Shown here: piece by piece, positions 1-8,512 of the stretch
Layout: each line of letters begins with the position of its first letter
Position numbering within the stretch: the stretch's first letter is position 1
Source: Dysgonomonas sp. 216
GTDB lineage: Bacteria; Bacteroidota; Bacteroidia; Bacteroidales; Dysgonomonadaceae
Direction of reading: 5' to 3'
Assembly: GCF_010501065.1 (NCBI RefSeq)
Contig: NZ_QVMM01000003.1
Span: 1 to 64,000 of the forward strand
Length of the DNA stretch: 64,000 bases
Program-made: the position numbers and the translations under genes
The notes under the pieces: generated by a model
Told to the model about the DNA's origin: nothing
The model's database searches: none
Seen by the model: only the letters and a program-made list of their open reading frames with translations

Positions 1-131
1 GATAGACTAAAGACTACCGATTCTTATTATATTTTAGTATAAATCCTGTCAACCTATATTAGGACGGGACAGTATATAAATACAATATATAACCATTTGA
101 TCTCGTTTCTTAAATATAAATCTTAAACGGG

Positions 132-494
132 ATGAATATGAAAAGAGTTAAACAGATTTTATCTTACTTACCGGAAGCTTCTATTATAGTAATGGCTACG
201 TATTGGTTTCTGGAAAACCTATTGTCATCACCCTCTTTTGTAAATTATGTTATGGTAGGTATTGTTGGACTTGTCTCGATTCTTCTGATTTGGAAAAACA
301 AAATAATGGCACTGCTTTTGTCAATAATTATGGGGTTGGCCTGTTTTTACATGCTATTAGCTGTGTTTTCAGAATATAAGAAGTTTCTAAAAGGTGACCC
401 TGATGGCTTAAACTTATTATTAACAGGCTCTCTTATATTTGTAACTTTGATTGTGTTTTCGTTTGTAATGCCTGTAAAATATCTTCGCAAATAA
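132..494 (+). CDS. Small four-helix integral membrane protein, function unknown
   Basis: The 120-residue product is almost entirely hydrophobic. Four likely membrane spans can be read: about 14-33, 37-56, 58-80 and 93-115, with short Lys-rich loops between them. There is no signal peptide, catalytic motif or recognisable domain. The start ATG follows an AT-rich leader; a second ATG two codons later is equally possible. The gene converges on the flippase gene with only 7 bp between the two stop codons and no obvious terminator. I do not recognise the family and infer no function beyond an inner-membrane location. Confidence 0.7.
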   Translation: MNMKRVKQILSYLPEASIIVMATYWFLENLLSSPSFVNYVMVGIVGLVSILLIWKNKIMALLLSIIMGLACFYMLLAVFSEYKKFLKGDPDGLNLLLTGSLIFVTLIVFSFVMPVKYLRK

Positions 495-501
495 TTAAAC
501 T

Positions 502-1995
502 CTACTTTCTAAAATGTTTACCTATTACAGGCAATTCCGATAGCGGTAAATCTTTCTTCACAATGTAGAATAGGAAGATAAAGAATAAAATTGTACGGAA
601 CGATAATCTCAGAAATATATTTTCGATAGGCACATATGCTCCTATGAGGTACAAAGCAAGAGCTATAACAAAGTATGACAAAATTCGTCTTTTTTCGTAA
701 TAAATAGGGAATTCACGTTGCTCAAATATATACGATAACAACATCATCACTACGTTACATATAAGCGAAGCCCAAGCACTTGCTATATATCCATAGCGTG
801 GCACAAATATAATATTGATGGCAAAAGTTAATATACATCCCACTGATGAAAAAATTGCTCCGTAGTATGTCTTGTCGGCCATTTTATACCAAAAAGAAAG
901 ATTGAAATATATGCCATAAACAATGTATGATATCATTACAATAGGTACTACCCTTATTCCGGCAAAAAATTCTTCTCCCACAAAGAACTTTAAGATATCG
1001 ATATAATACATTACTCCGAGAAATATAATCAACGAGAATATCACGAAATATTTCATAGCATCGGAATACGATTGCAGGTCGTTTTTATTTTTTTTGCCAA
1101 AAACAAAAGGTTCGTAAGCAAAGCGGAATGCTTGTGTAAACATCATCATAACGACAGCGATACGGGTACATGCGCCATATATGCCCAATTCGGACATAGC
1201 CTCTTCTCTGTTGTCGAACAGAAAAGGATATATTATTTTATCAATATTCTGGTTTAACATACCAACTAAACCTAACAGCAACAAAGGCATGCTGTATTTC
1301 AACATCCGTTTTAGTAAGTTAAAGTCGATGTTTAGTTTTATGTTCTTTATATAATATGGCGAAAGTAACACTAGTTGGAAAAATGAACCGAAGATATTAG
1401 ATAGAAAAACATATCCGGCCTTGTAATCGGTATCATAAAACCAGTCGATAGTATAAGCATAGGCCGATTTATGTATTTGAGGGCATACTACAAGAAAGAA
1501 TAGGTTTAGGAATATAGTAAAAAATATATTCGACATTTTGATAATCATAAATGTCTTGGCTTTCTTCTTATAACGTAAATAAGCGAACGGAATACTCGAA
1601 AATGCATCAATAGCTATAACAATTGCCATTATCAAAACAAAATCGCTATTGTGCTGATAACCTATCGCCGTACTGACAGGCGACAAAAAAATAAAGCTTA
1701 AAACGATAAATATAATAGATGTTATAGCAATAGATCCTAAAGTTGTGGAATATACAGTCGAAGGTTTTTCTTCTTCTTTATTTATAAACCGAAAAAATCC
1801 GGTTTCCATTCCATATGTTAATATAACGCCTAATACGGCTACATAAGCATATATGTTAGTTGTAATTCCAAATTCGGCGGTAGTAAGTATACGTGTATAC
1901 ATTGGTACTAAGCACCAATTCAGAAATTTACCGACAATGCTGCTAAGACCGTATATTGCAGTTTCCTTAGCTAATAATTTCATTCCACTTGCCAT
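502..1995 (-). CDS. Polysaccharide/lipid-linked oligosaccharide flippase (Wzx/MATE-like)
   Basis: The 497-residue polytopic protein has about 12-14 hydrophobic spans. Its N-terminus (KETAIYGLSSIVGKFLNWCL) is typical of the polysaccharide biosynthesis protein family, a branch of the MOP/MATE exporters. In that family, members flip undecaprenyl-linked O-antigen, capsule or exopolysaccharide units across the inner membrane. Length is normal. No glycosyltransferases or wzy lie next to it, so the substrate cannot be deduced. A TAnnTTTG promoter element lies on the same strand about 30 bp upstream of the ATG. A second in-frame ATG lies four codons downstream. Confidence 0.85.
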   Translation of the reverse strand: MASGMKLLAKETAIYGLSSIVGKFLNWCLVPMYTRILTTAEFGITTNIYAYVAVLGVILTYGMETGFFRFINKEEEKPSTVYSTTLGSIAITSIIFIVLSFIFLSPVSTAIGYQHNSDFVLIMAIVIAIDAFSSIPFAYLRYKKKAKTFMIIKMSNIFFTIFLNLFFLVVCPQIHKSAYAYTIDWFYDTDYKAGYVFLSNIFGSFFQLVLLSPYYIKNIKLNIDFNLLKRMLKYSMPLLLLGLVGMLNQNIDKIIYPFLFDNREEAMSELGIYGACTRIAVVMMMFTQAFRFAYEPFVFGKKNKNDLQSYSDAMKYFVIFSLIIFLGVMYYIDILKFFVGEEFFAGIRVVPIVMISYIVYGIYFNLSFWYKMADKTYYGAIFSSVGCILTFAINIIFVPRYGYIASAWASLICNVVMMLLSYIFEQREFPIYYEKRRILSYFVIALALYLIGAYVPIENIFLRLSFRTILFFIFLFYIVKKDLPLSELPVIGKHFRK

Positions 1996-2024
1996 CAGGA
2001 AAATCGTTTTTTATGTAAGTGGAG

Positions 2025-2032
2025 CAAAGGTA
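2025..2032 (-). promoter_or_regulatory. Promoter -7 element for the flippase gene
   Basis: On the minus strand this reads TACCTTTG, an exact match to the Bacteroidota TAnnTTTG element, about 30 bp upstream of the flippase ATG. No clear TTTG box is seen at the -33 position. Confidence 0.5.
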
Positions 2033-2165
2033 ATAAATTCATTATGTTTTAGCTTTTTGTTTTATCAATGTTTTGGGTTAAAGTATTAGAATTTGTTATA
2101 ATAGCAAAATATCAGTAGTAAGTGTATATTTTGTGTCGAGAAGTATTTGATAGCGGATTTTTATT

Positions 2166-2173
2166 TACATTTG
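2166..2173 (+). promoter_or_regulatory. Promoter -7 element for the aminotransferase gene
   Basis: TACATTTG matches TAnnTTTG exactly and lies 23 bp before the aminotransferase ATG. A TTTG at 2146-2149 could serve as the -33 box, although the 16-bp spacing is shorter than usual. Confidence 0.55.
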
Positions 2174-2196
2174 CATATTGAAAAATAGAAGATAAT

Positions 2197-3390
2197 ATGC
2201 CAAACATTTCGGAACGTGGCAATGAAATGCCCAATTCGCCAATCAGAAAACTTGTACCATTGTCAGACTCGGCAAAGGCAAGAGGCTTAAAAGTATATCA
2301 TTTGAATATAGGACAGCCCGACCTGCCAACTCCCGATGTCGCGTTGGATGCCGTTCGTAACATAGATCGCAATATTTTAGAGTACAGTCCCAGTGATGGG
2401 TTTTTATCGTACCGAAAAAAGTTAGTTAATTATTATGCAAAGTTCGATATAAATGTATCGGCCGACGATATAATAATAACAACAGGAGGTTCCGAAGCTG
2501 TTCTGTTTGCATTTTTGGCGTGTTTGAATCCGGGAGACGAGATAATAGTTCCCGAACCTGCCTATGCTAATTATATGGCTTTTGCCATATCGGCGGGCGC
2601 AATAATAAAAACAGTACCGTCTTCGATAGAAGAAGGTTTTGCTTTACCTCCTATCGAGCGTTTTGAAGAGTTAATAACCGAACGCACGAAGGGTATAATG
2701 ATATGTAACCCCAATAATCCTACAGGATATTTGTATTCGCGTGCCGAGATGAACCAGATTAAACATTTGGTACAAAAATACGACTTGTATCTTTTCTCCG
2801 ATGAGGTGTATCGTGAATTTATTTATACCGGATCGCCTTACATATCGGCTTGCCACCTTGTTGGTATCGAAGATAATGTAGTATTGATTGATTCTGTATC
2901 GAAACGTTACAGCGAATGTGGTATAAGAATAGGGGCACTTATAACTAAAAATAAAGAACTGCGTAAAACTCTTATGAAGTTTTGTCAGGCAAGATTGAGC
3001 CCTCCCTTGTTAGGGCAAATTGTAGCCGAAGCATCGCTCGATGCCGATTCTGATTATTTAAGAGATACATATGAAGAATATGTTGAGCGTCGTAAGTTTC
3101 TGATAGACCGTTTAAATCGCATACCGGGAGTATACTCTCCAATACCTATGGGCGCATTTTATACGGTGGCCAGACTTCCTGTTGATGATGCCGATAAATT
3201 CTGCGAGTGGTGCTTGTCCGATTTCGAATACGAAGGGCAAACAATATTTATGGCTCCTGCTTCGGGTTTTTATACAACACCGGGTTTGGGTAAAGATGAA
3301 GTACGTATTGCATATGTATTAAATAAGGAAGATTTAGGTAAAGCTTTAATTGTATTGGAAAAGGCACTTGAAGCGTACAATAATATGTGA
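2197..3390 (+). CDS. Pyridoxal-phosphate aminotransferase, class I/II (aspartate-aminotransferase-like)
   Basis: The 397-residue fold-type I PLP enzyme probably transfers the amino group of an amino acid such as aspartate, alanine or an aromatic residue. Visible family motifs are the GQPDLPTPD substrate-loop region near residue 40, the TTGGSEAV cofactor loop, the CNPNNPTG stretch with its conserved Asn, the SDEVYREF block with the PLP-contacting Asp/Tyr, and the SVSKRYSECGIRIG block holding the Schiff-base lysine. The length fits the family. It stands alone between a divergent flippase gene and a terminator, so context does not narrow the substrate. Confidence 0.9.
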   Translation: MPNISERGNEMPNSPIRKLVPLSDSAKARGLKVYHLNIGQPDLPTPDVALDAVRNIDRNILEYSPSDGFLSYRKKLVNYYAKFDINVSADDIIITTGGSEAVLFAFLACLNPGDEIIVPEPAYANYMAFAISAGAIIKTVPSSIEEGFALPPIERFEELITERTKGIMICNPNNPTGYLYSRAEMNQIKHLVQKYDLYLFSDEVYREFIYTGSPYISACHLVGIEDNVVLIDSVSKRYSECGIRIGALITKNKELRKTLMKFCQARLSPPLLGQIVAEASLDADSDYLRDTYEEYVERRKFLIDRLNRIPGVYSPIPMGAFYTVARLPVDDADKFCEWCLSDFEYEGQTIFMAPASGFYTTPGLGKDEVRIAYVLNKEDLGKALIVLEKALEAYNNM

Positions 3391-3428
3391 TATTCGGGAT
3401 ATTTATATTTTCTATCGATTATTATAAC

Positions 3429-3456
3429 AAACCATTTCAACATTGAAATGGTTTTT
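3429..3456 (+). terminator. Rho-independent terminator after the aminotransferase gene
   Basis: Perfect 10-bp stem AACCATTTCA / TGAAATGGTT with a 4-nt loop, followed by a T-rich tail, about 40 bp past the stop codon. Confidence 0.8.
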
Positions 3457-3500
3457 GTTGTTTAAATGTATAATCAGATAAAATAAATATATATACTTTT

Positions 3501-3508
3501 TAATTTTG
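3501..3508 (+). promoter_or_regulatory. Promoter -7 element for the ThrE-type exporter genes
   Basis: TAATTTTG matches TAnnTTTG exactly and lies 32 bp before the first exporter ATG, which places the transcript start around 3515. Confidence 0.5.
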
Positions 3509-3540
3509 CAAAGCCATTTTAAACAGAGCTTTTATTCGTT

Positions 3541-4323
3541 ATGAAAAATAAAGAAAACACAAGATTGGTAAGATTTGCCAATTTAATATTAGATATTGGT
3601 ACATATTTGTTAGCATCGGGCGCACATTGCGGACGCGTAAATTCAAATATAAAGCGTATCGCAAATGCTTGGGGTTTTAATGTAGATATGCAACCAACCT
3701 TCAAAGGTTTACTGGTTTCTGTATATAACCGGAATAACCCTTCGGATAATGTAACGTTGTACAAAGAAGCTCCGCCATATAATGTTCATCTCGAAATATT
3801 GACGAAAGTGAGTAAGCTATCGTGGTCGGTGGTCGAAGATGGTTTAAGTATGGAAGATACCGAAAAAGAACTTGAAAAAATAAAAAACACAACTCATTAT
3901 AAGCCTTGGATTGTATCTGTTGCTGTCGGGCTATCTTGTGGTGGGCTATGTTTGCTTTCGGGGGGCGACTTGTTTAATATGTTGGTTACTATTTTGGCAG
4001 CTTTTGTGGGGTCGTTGTTAAGATTTCAAATAGTGAAAATGAATTTTAATGGTATGATTTCGGTAATCATAGCTGCTTTTGTTACAACAATGATTACGGG
4101 GATAGGCACTATTGCCAATATAGGTGTAAGTCCGCAAGCGGCAATGGCCACCGCTGTTCTTTACCTTATACCGGGTGTTCCGTTAATAAATTCGGTAATA
4201 GATTTGATAGAAGGTTATTTATCGGCGGCAATGAACCGAATGCTTTTTGCAGGTTTCTTTTTGTTGTGTATAGCCGCAGGTATGACTCTAAGCATAACGC
4301 TTATAGGTATCCGTAATTTTTAA
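3541..4323 (+). CDS. Threonine/serine exporter-type protein, large subunit (ThrE/DUF1212 family)
   Basis: The 260-residue protein has a soluble N-terminal half of about 115 residues and then five hydrophobic spans (from about residue 119 to 257). This is the usual form of the DUF1212/ThrE_1 half of the ThrE family. Corynebacterial ThrE exports threonine and serine as one fused protein, while many bacteria split it into a large and a small membrane protein. The small partner starts 13 bp after this stop codon. The loop LYLIPGVPLINSVIDLIEG matches the conserved PGxPLIN signature of the family. The exact substrate is inferred from the family. Confidence 0.85.
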   Translation: MKNKENTRLVRFANLILDIGTYLLASGAHCGRVNSNIKRIANAWGFNVDMQPTFKGLLVSVYNRNNPSDNVTLYKEAPPYNVHLEILTKVSKLSWSVVEDGLSMEDTEKELEKIKNTTHYKPWIVSVAVGLSCGGLCLLSGGDLFNMLVTILAAFVGSLLRFQIVKMNFNGMISVIIAAFVTTMITGIGTIANIGVSPQAAMATAVLYLIPGVPLINSVIDLIEGYLSAAMNRMLFAGFFLLCIAAGMTLSITLIGIRNF

Positions 4324-4336
4324 AAGAGTATTGTTT

Positions 4337-4885
4337 ATGGAATTTTTGCTTATAGTTTTGCGTGATTTTATAATCGCATTTATTGTTGCTGTTTGTTGGG
4401 GTATTTTGTTTGGTACGCCCAAAAAGATATTGTTAGTTGCCGGATTGTTAGGTGGCATGGGGCATTCTATCCGTTTCATAATGCTTCAGCTCGACATGGG
4501 ACTTATAACAGCCACTCTTATAGGATCGGTATTTATCGGGCTGATTGGTATTTTTATTGCACATAGGGTACATAATCCTCCCGTAGTGTTTACAATGCCG
4601 GCCTGTATAACAATGATTCCGGGTATGTTTGCTTATCGGACTATGTTGGCCGGTATAAAAATTACAGATTTAGATACAGTAGCGTCTTCTCCGGGAATTG
4701 TTACAGATATGCTGCACAATTTTATGCTCACCGTATCGCTGTTGTTTACCTTAGCAATAGGCATATGTATTGGTGCATTGCTTTTCAGGAAAGGTAGTGT
4801 TAAAGAAATTTCGTTGGTCGAAGAATTTAATAAGGTAACATCGTTTCATCTTATAAAGAAAAAAGAAGAGGAGCAAGACTCTTGA
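4337..4885 (+). CDS. Threonine/serine exporter-type protein, small subunit (ThrE_2/DUF3815 family)
   Basis: The 182-residue protein has five hydrophobic spans, with a conserved GMGHSIR loop near residue 40 and an ACITMIPGMFAYRTM loop in the middle. It corresponds to the C-terminal half of fused ThrE proteins and presumably forms the exporter with the preceding gene product. I take the ATG at 4337 as start; a TTG six bases earlier is in frame but less likely. The stop codon lies within the terminator stem. Confidence 0.83.
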   Translation: MEFLLIVLRDFIIAFIVAVCWGILFGTPKKILLVAGLLGGMGHSIRFIMLQLDMGLITATLIGSVFIGLIGIFIAHRVHNPPVVFTMPACITMIPGMFAYRTMLAGIKITDLDTVASSPGIVTDMLHNFMLTVSLLFTLAIGICIGALLFRKGSVKEISLVEEFNKVTSFHLIKKKEEEQDS

Positions 4886-4902
4886 TGAATCTTGCTCCTT
4901 TG
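4869..4902. terminator. Bidirectional terminator between convergent genes
   Basis: Perfect 10-bp stem AGGAGCAAGA / TCTTGCTCCT with an 11-nt loop. It overlaps the 3' end of the exporter small-subunit gene and can serve both that gene and the convergent nitroreductase-like gene. Confidence 0.7.
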
Positions 4903-4925
4903 ACATCTATTTTAATAATAATTTC

Positions 4926-5528
4926 TTACTTAAGAACGCCAACAGGTTGAACAAGTGTAACTTCTTGTTTATCGGTCAATCCAATCATTTTGGGCAACAA
5001 CTCCCTGTTGAATGAACCTCTGGCAACTGTGCCTAATTTATTTGCTGCGGCAAATAAATAAACATTCTGACTGATATATCCGGTATCGGTATATGCAGCT
5101 TGTCGGTTCGAGGCTTTGTCCAGATTTGCTACATAAACAATTGATAATGCAGCCTTAGATGTTATGTGTGGTTGTCCCAAAGCTTCTGAAAAATCTCCTT
5201 TTTTATGTAATTTCAATAAATTTGTTTTTGCGTCGTAAAAATACATAGCATTTTTTATTACTACATAAACGTCAATCTCCTGCCTGTTTTGAGAAGATGG
5301 AACTGTTCTTTTATCTTCACGATTGAAGCCATAAGCGGCCCAAAGCAAGTTCGATAAGGTTTGTTTATCTAATTCAGCTCCGGTATATTCCCTTTCTGTT
5401 TTTCTTTTCGACAGAACATCCATAAGGGGGGCTCCTCCGGTTTTTATAGGCGTAGGCAGTTTAATATCCTGTGCAAAAAGCGAAACACTAAAACACACTA
5501 AAAAGGCGGCAAATGCAAACTTTTTCAT
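4926..5528 (-). CDS. Exported nitroreductase-like (SagB-type) protein
   Basis: The 200-residue protein begins with a clear signal peptide (MKKFAFAAFLVCFSVSLFAQ). It then shows the start of an FMN nitroreductase fold: LSKRKTEREYTG (the arginine-rich FMN phosphate region), NLLWAAYGFNR, SSQNRQEIDVYVV, and the C-terminal GTVARGSFN with final VQPVG. It resembles the short SagB-type nitroreductase-like proteins common in Bacteroidales. The role is unknown. Secretion is unusual for the fold but seen repeatedly in this phylum. The substrate is not deducible. Confidence 0.8.
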   Translation of the reverse strand: MKKFAFAAFLVCFSVSLFAQDIKLPTPIKTGGAPLMDVLSKRKTEREYTGAELDKQTLSNLLWAAYGFNREDKRTVPSSQNRQEIDVYVVIKNAMYFYDAKTNLLKLHKKGDFSEALGQPHITSKAALSIVYVANLDKASNRQAAYTDTGYISQNVYLFAAANKLGTVARGSFNRELLPKMIGLTDKQEVTLVQPVGVLK

Positions 5529-5641
5529 ATCTGATGATTTTTAATGATTTTCTAGTGGTTAAAATTACGAATTAATCTCTAATAAACTGTATTTTGAAAA
5601 AGTTACTCCCTTATATTTTATTTTTTTAGTTTTTATATAGC

Positions 5642-5649
5642 TATTTTTG
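5642..5649 (+). promoter_or_regulatory. Promoter -7 element for the lnb-phosphatase-secA operon
   Basis: TATTTTTG matches TAnnTTTG exactly and lies 27 bp upstream of the chosen lnb ATG. No good -33 box is visible. Confidence 0.5.
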
Positions 5650-5676
5650 TAGCCTTATGAAATACTTATGTGTGTG

Positions 5677-6876
5677 ATGAAATTAAAAAAGCTGTATATA
5701 CTATTTTCTTTATTGTTTATTTCCGTTAACACTTTTTCGCAGCAGATACAATTGTCCGATTCGGCAAAAATAAGTTTGCTAACCAATTATCCTTGGGATA
5801 AGCAGGTTTATGCATTGTTTGGACATACAGCCTTAAGAGTGCAAGATGAGGTTAATGGCATAGATGTCGCCTTTAATTATGGTATATTCGACTTCGATAG
5901 TTCTGATTTTTTATATAGGTTTGTTAAGGGAGAAACCGACTACATGGTTGTGCCCATTAAGTATAGTTACTATATTGGAGAATATAATAATCGAGAAGTA
6001 TCAACTTTCGAACAGGCGTTAAACCTCACACATCCCGAAAAGCAAGCTGTTTGGGATGCGTTGTGCATAAATGCACTTCCCGAAAATCGAGTGTATCGTT
6101 ACAATTTCTTTTTCGATAATTGTTCAACCCGGCCACGCGATATTATAGAGAATAACCTATTGGGAACAGTGCAATATGGATCGACGGGCGATGATATGAC
6201 TTTTAGAGATTTATTGTATACTCATTTGATAATGCATCCGTGGACTAGGTTTGGTATTGATTTGATTATAGGAAATGGTGCCGACAGGATAGCTACAGAA
6301 GATGAAAAAATGTTTCTTCCTTTATTCTTGAAAAAGTCATACGAAAATGCCGTGATTATTGATGATGAAGGATATGAACGCCCTCTTGTTGAGGACCAGC
6401 ATTTTGTAAGCCGATTTAATGAATCGGGCGATAGTTTCAGAACACCTGACTATCCGTTTATAACCGGATGCTTTGTATTTGCTGCATGCCTTTTACTTCT
6501 AATGTGTGTATGTTGCAAAGAAAAGCCCTCGCCCATAGGTCGGATATTCGATGTTTTACTGTTTGGGGTTGCGGGAGTAGCAGGATGTATAATATTCTTT
6601 TTAATGTTTTTTTCGGAACATCCGGCTACTTATCCTAATTGGAATATAATATGGCTAAACCCTATGCAGTTGCTATTAGCTCCATTATTTTTTGTAAAAA
6701 AATTATCGAAGTATATAAGTTATTATCATTTTATTAACTTTGCGCTCCTAAGCTTGTTTTTGTTGGGTTGGTGGTTTATCCCTCAATCTTTGGAATTAGC
6801 CTTTGTACCATATATTCTTAGCCTATGGTTACGTTCTGGTACGAATTTTGTACAATACCAAAGATGGAAATTATAA
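5677..6876 (+). CDS. lnb: Lnb-type lipoprotein N-acyltransferase (DUF4105)
   Basis: The 399-residue protein has a signal-anchor (MKLKKLYILFSLLFISVNTF), a periplasmic DUF4105 domain (about 25-230) and about five C-terminal membrane spans (about 255-395). The domain carries a conserved His in ALFGHTALRV (His50) and a Cys in FFFDNCSTRPRD (Cys149), a papain/NlpC-like pairing. Lnb proteins of Bacteroides N-acylate the terminal cysteine of lipoproteins, replacing the absent Lnt. Start: an ATG at 5668 is in frame, but the one at 5677 starts a cleaner signal sequence. It is the first gene of a tight operon with the phosphatase-like gene (21 bp) and secA, so envelope export genes are grouped. Activity is assigned by family. 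Confidence 0.78.
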   Translation: MKLKKLYILFSLLFISVNTFSQQIQLSDSAKISLLTNYPWDKQVYALFGHTALRVQDEVNGIDVAFNYGIFDFDSSDFLYRFVKGETDYMVVPIKYSYYIGEYNNREVSTFEQALNLTHPEKQAVWDALCINALPENRVYRYNFFFDNCSTRPRDIIENNLLGTVQYGSTGDDMTFRDLLYTHLIMHPWTRFGIDLIIGNGADRIATEDEKMFLPLFLKKSYENAVIIDDEGYERPLVEDQHFVSRFNESGDSFRTPDYPFITGCFVFAACLLLLMCVCCKEKPSPIGRIFDVLLFGVAGVAGCIIFFLMFFSEHPATYPNWNIIWLNPMQLLLAPLFFVKKLSKYISYYHFINFALLSLFLLGWWFIPQSLELAFVPYILSLWLRSGTNFVQYQRWKL

Positions 6877-6897
6877 ACGTAGTTTGATATTTAGATA

Positions 6898-8487
6898 ATG
6901 CTGAGAATAATAACATCACTTGTCGCTGTATTAACAGTTGCTTCGATACAATCGCAGACAACTTTAAAAGAGACCCCTAAATTGGTTATCGGTATAACTA
7001 TCGATCAGTTGCGAGGTGATTATCTTGACCTATTTCAGCACACATTTACAGATAAAGGATTTAAACGGTTATTGAACGAAGGACTTGTTTATCAAAATAT
7101 GTCTTTCGATTATGCAAATGTATCCAGTGCATCTGCAATTGCAACAATATACACAGGTACAAACCCTAATTATCACGGAGTTACAACCGATAAGAAATAT
7201 TCGCCATCAAAAAACCGAGAAGTTTCTTCGTTCGACGATGAAGCCTATTTAGGTAATTATACTAAAGAAAAACTGTCTCCGTTGGTGTTAAAGGTTTCGT
7301 CTGTTGTTGACGAATTAAAACTTGCATCTCAAGGCTATTCCGAAGTATATTCATTTGCCCCCAATGCAGAGCAGGCCTTAGCTTCGGGCGGACGTATGGC
7401 TAATTGCGCATTTTGGCTTGAAGAATATTCGGGACGATGGGCTACTTCTACTTTTTATAAAGATTTTCATTGGTCTATCGATCAGGAAAATCGAAGTAAT
7501 GCATATTCGAACGATGTAGCGTCGTTGGTATGGAAGCCAATAATGGATGTTAGCAATTATAAGGCGTTCCCTTATACGGTAAGCAATGCTTCGTTTCAGC
7601 ATACATTTCCTTCGTTTTCGTATCTGAAAAAGTCGCCCTTAACTAACAGTCATATAAGCGAATCGAGCTTAAAATTAGTTGAAAAGGCTGATTTAGGAAA
7701 ACGTCCTAATCCTGATTTTTTGGCATTAACTTTTTATTTGGGAAACTATCCCGGAGCAGCCGATAAAAACTACTCTTTAGAAATACAGGATGCTTATGCA
7801 CAGCTTGATCGTACTTTAGGCGATTTTCTCGACAAGATTGATAAAACAGTAGGTCTTAAAAATACACTGATATTTGTTACATCAACAGGCTACTTTGATG
7901 CTGAAGAAATTTATCCTGCCGATAATAAAATGGCGGGAGGTGTTTTTTATACCAATAGGTGCGAAGCTTTACTCAATATGTTCCTTATGGCTATTTATGG
8001 CGATGGACAGTGGGTCGATAAGTTATATGATAACCAGATATACCTGAACCGCAAATTAATAAAGGATAAAAACCTTAATTTGGCAGAAGTTCAGGAAAAA
8101 GCGGCCGAGTTTATTGTCGAATTTACGGGAGTACAGGATGCCGCAACTTCGTCTCAGCTATTGAACGGTAAAGCGAATGACAATATGACACCTTATAAAA
8201 ACATCTATACCAAAGATGTGTCAGGTGATATATTTATTGAAATTCAGCCCGGATATAAGATTGTTGACGAGCAACTGGCGTCTACTGCCAAGGAGGAAAA
8301 ACGAGTTAGGCAAAATGCTATAACTGCTCCTGTCATATTTTTCGGTCATCATATAAAAGCCGAGAAAATAAAACGTACTATAAAAGCTACAGAAATAGCT
8401 CCAACAGTGAGTTCTGTTTTACGTATACGCTCTCCGAATGCAGCACGTATGCAGGCACTGCCTGAGTTTTTACAGATAAATTTTTAG
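6898..8487 (+). CDS. Alkaline-phosphatase-superfamily protein with metal-binding residues lost (probable pseudoenzyme)
   Basis: The 529-residue exported protein has a signal peptide at 1-19 and the overall plan of PafA-type alkaline phosphatases: ITIDQLRGDYL (Asp36), an IYTGTNPNYHG block near 84-94, an AFWLEEYSGRWATS block near 171-184, and a C-terminal APVIFFG...EIAPTVSSVL. The residues that hold zinc in the family are replaced. The D-Y-x-G-H motif is FYLGN (279-283), the A-D-H-G motif is STGY (329-332), and the His before the APVIFFG strand is Thr. The nucleophile loop reads SSASA. Only Asp36 is clearly kept. It sits 25 bp before secA and 21 bp after lnb, so it is probably cotranscribed with both. 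I infer a binding or scaffold role rather than catalysis. Confidence 0.75.
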   Translation: MLRIITSLVAVLTVASIQSQTTLKETPKLVIGITIDQLRGDYLDLFQHTFTDKGFKRLLNEGLVYQNMSFDYANVSSASAIATIYTGTNPNYHGVTTDKKYSPSKNREVSSFDDEAYLGNYTKEKLSPLVLKVSSVVDELKLASQGYSEVYSFAPNAEQALASGGRMANCAFWLEEYSGRWATSTFYKDFHWSIDQENRSNAYSNDVASLVWKPIMDVSNYKAFPYTVSNASFQHTFPSFSYLKKSPLTNSHISESSLKLVEKADLGKRPNPDFLALTFYLGNYPGAADKNYSLEIQDAYAQLDRTLGDFLDKIDKTVGLKNTLIFVTSTGYFDAEEIYPADNKMAGGVFYTNRCEALLNMFLMAIYGDGQWVDKLYDNQIYLNRKLIKDKNLNLAEVQEKAAEFIVEFTGVQDAATSSQLLNGKANDNMTPYKNIYTKDVSGDIFIEIQPGYKIVDEQLASTAKEEKRVRQNAITAPVIFFGHHIKAEKIKRTIKATEIAPTVSSVLRIRSPNAARMQALPEFLQINF

Positions 8488-8512
8488 TAAAGAAAAGAAA
8501 TAATAAAAATAT

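Noticed and set aside
2671..2856. Short minus-strand frames inside the aminotransferase, gyrA, secA and other genes
   Set aside because: All lie opposite conserved coding sequence, lack promoters and show no family resemblance.
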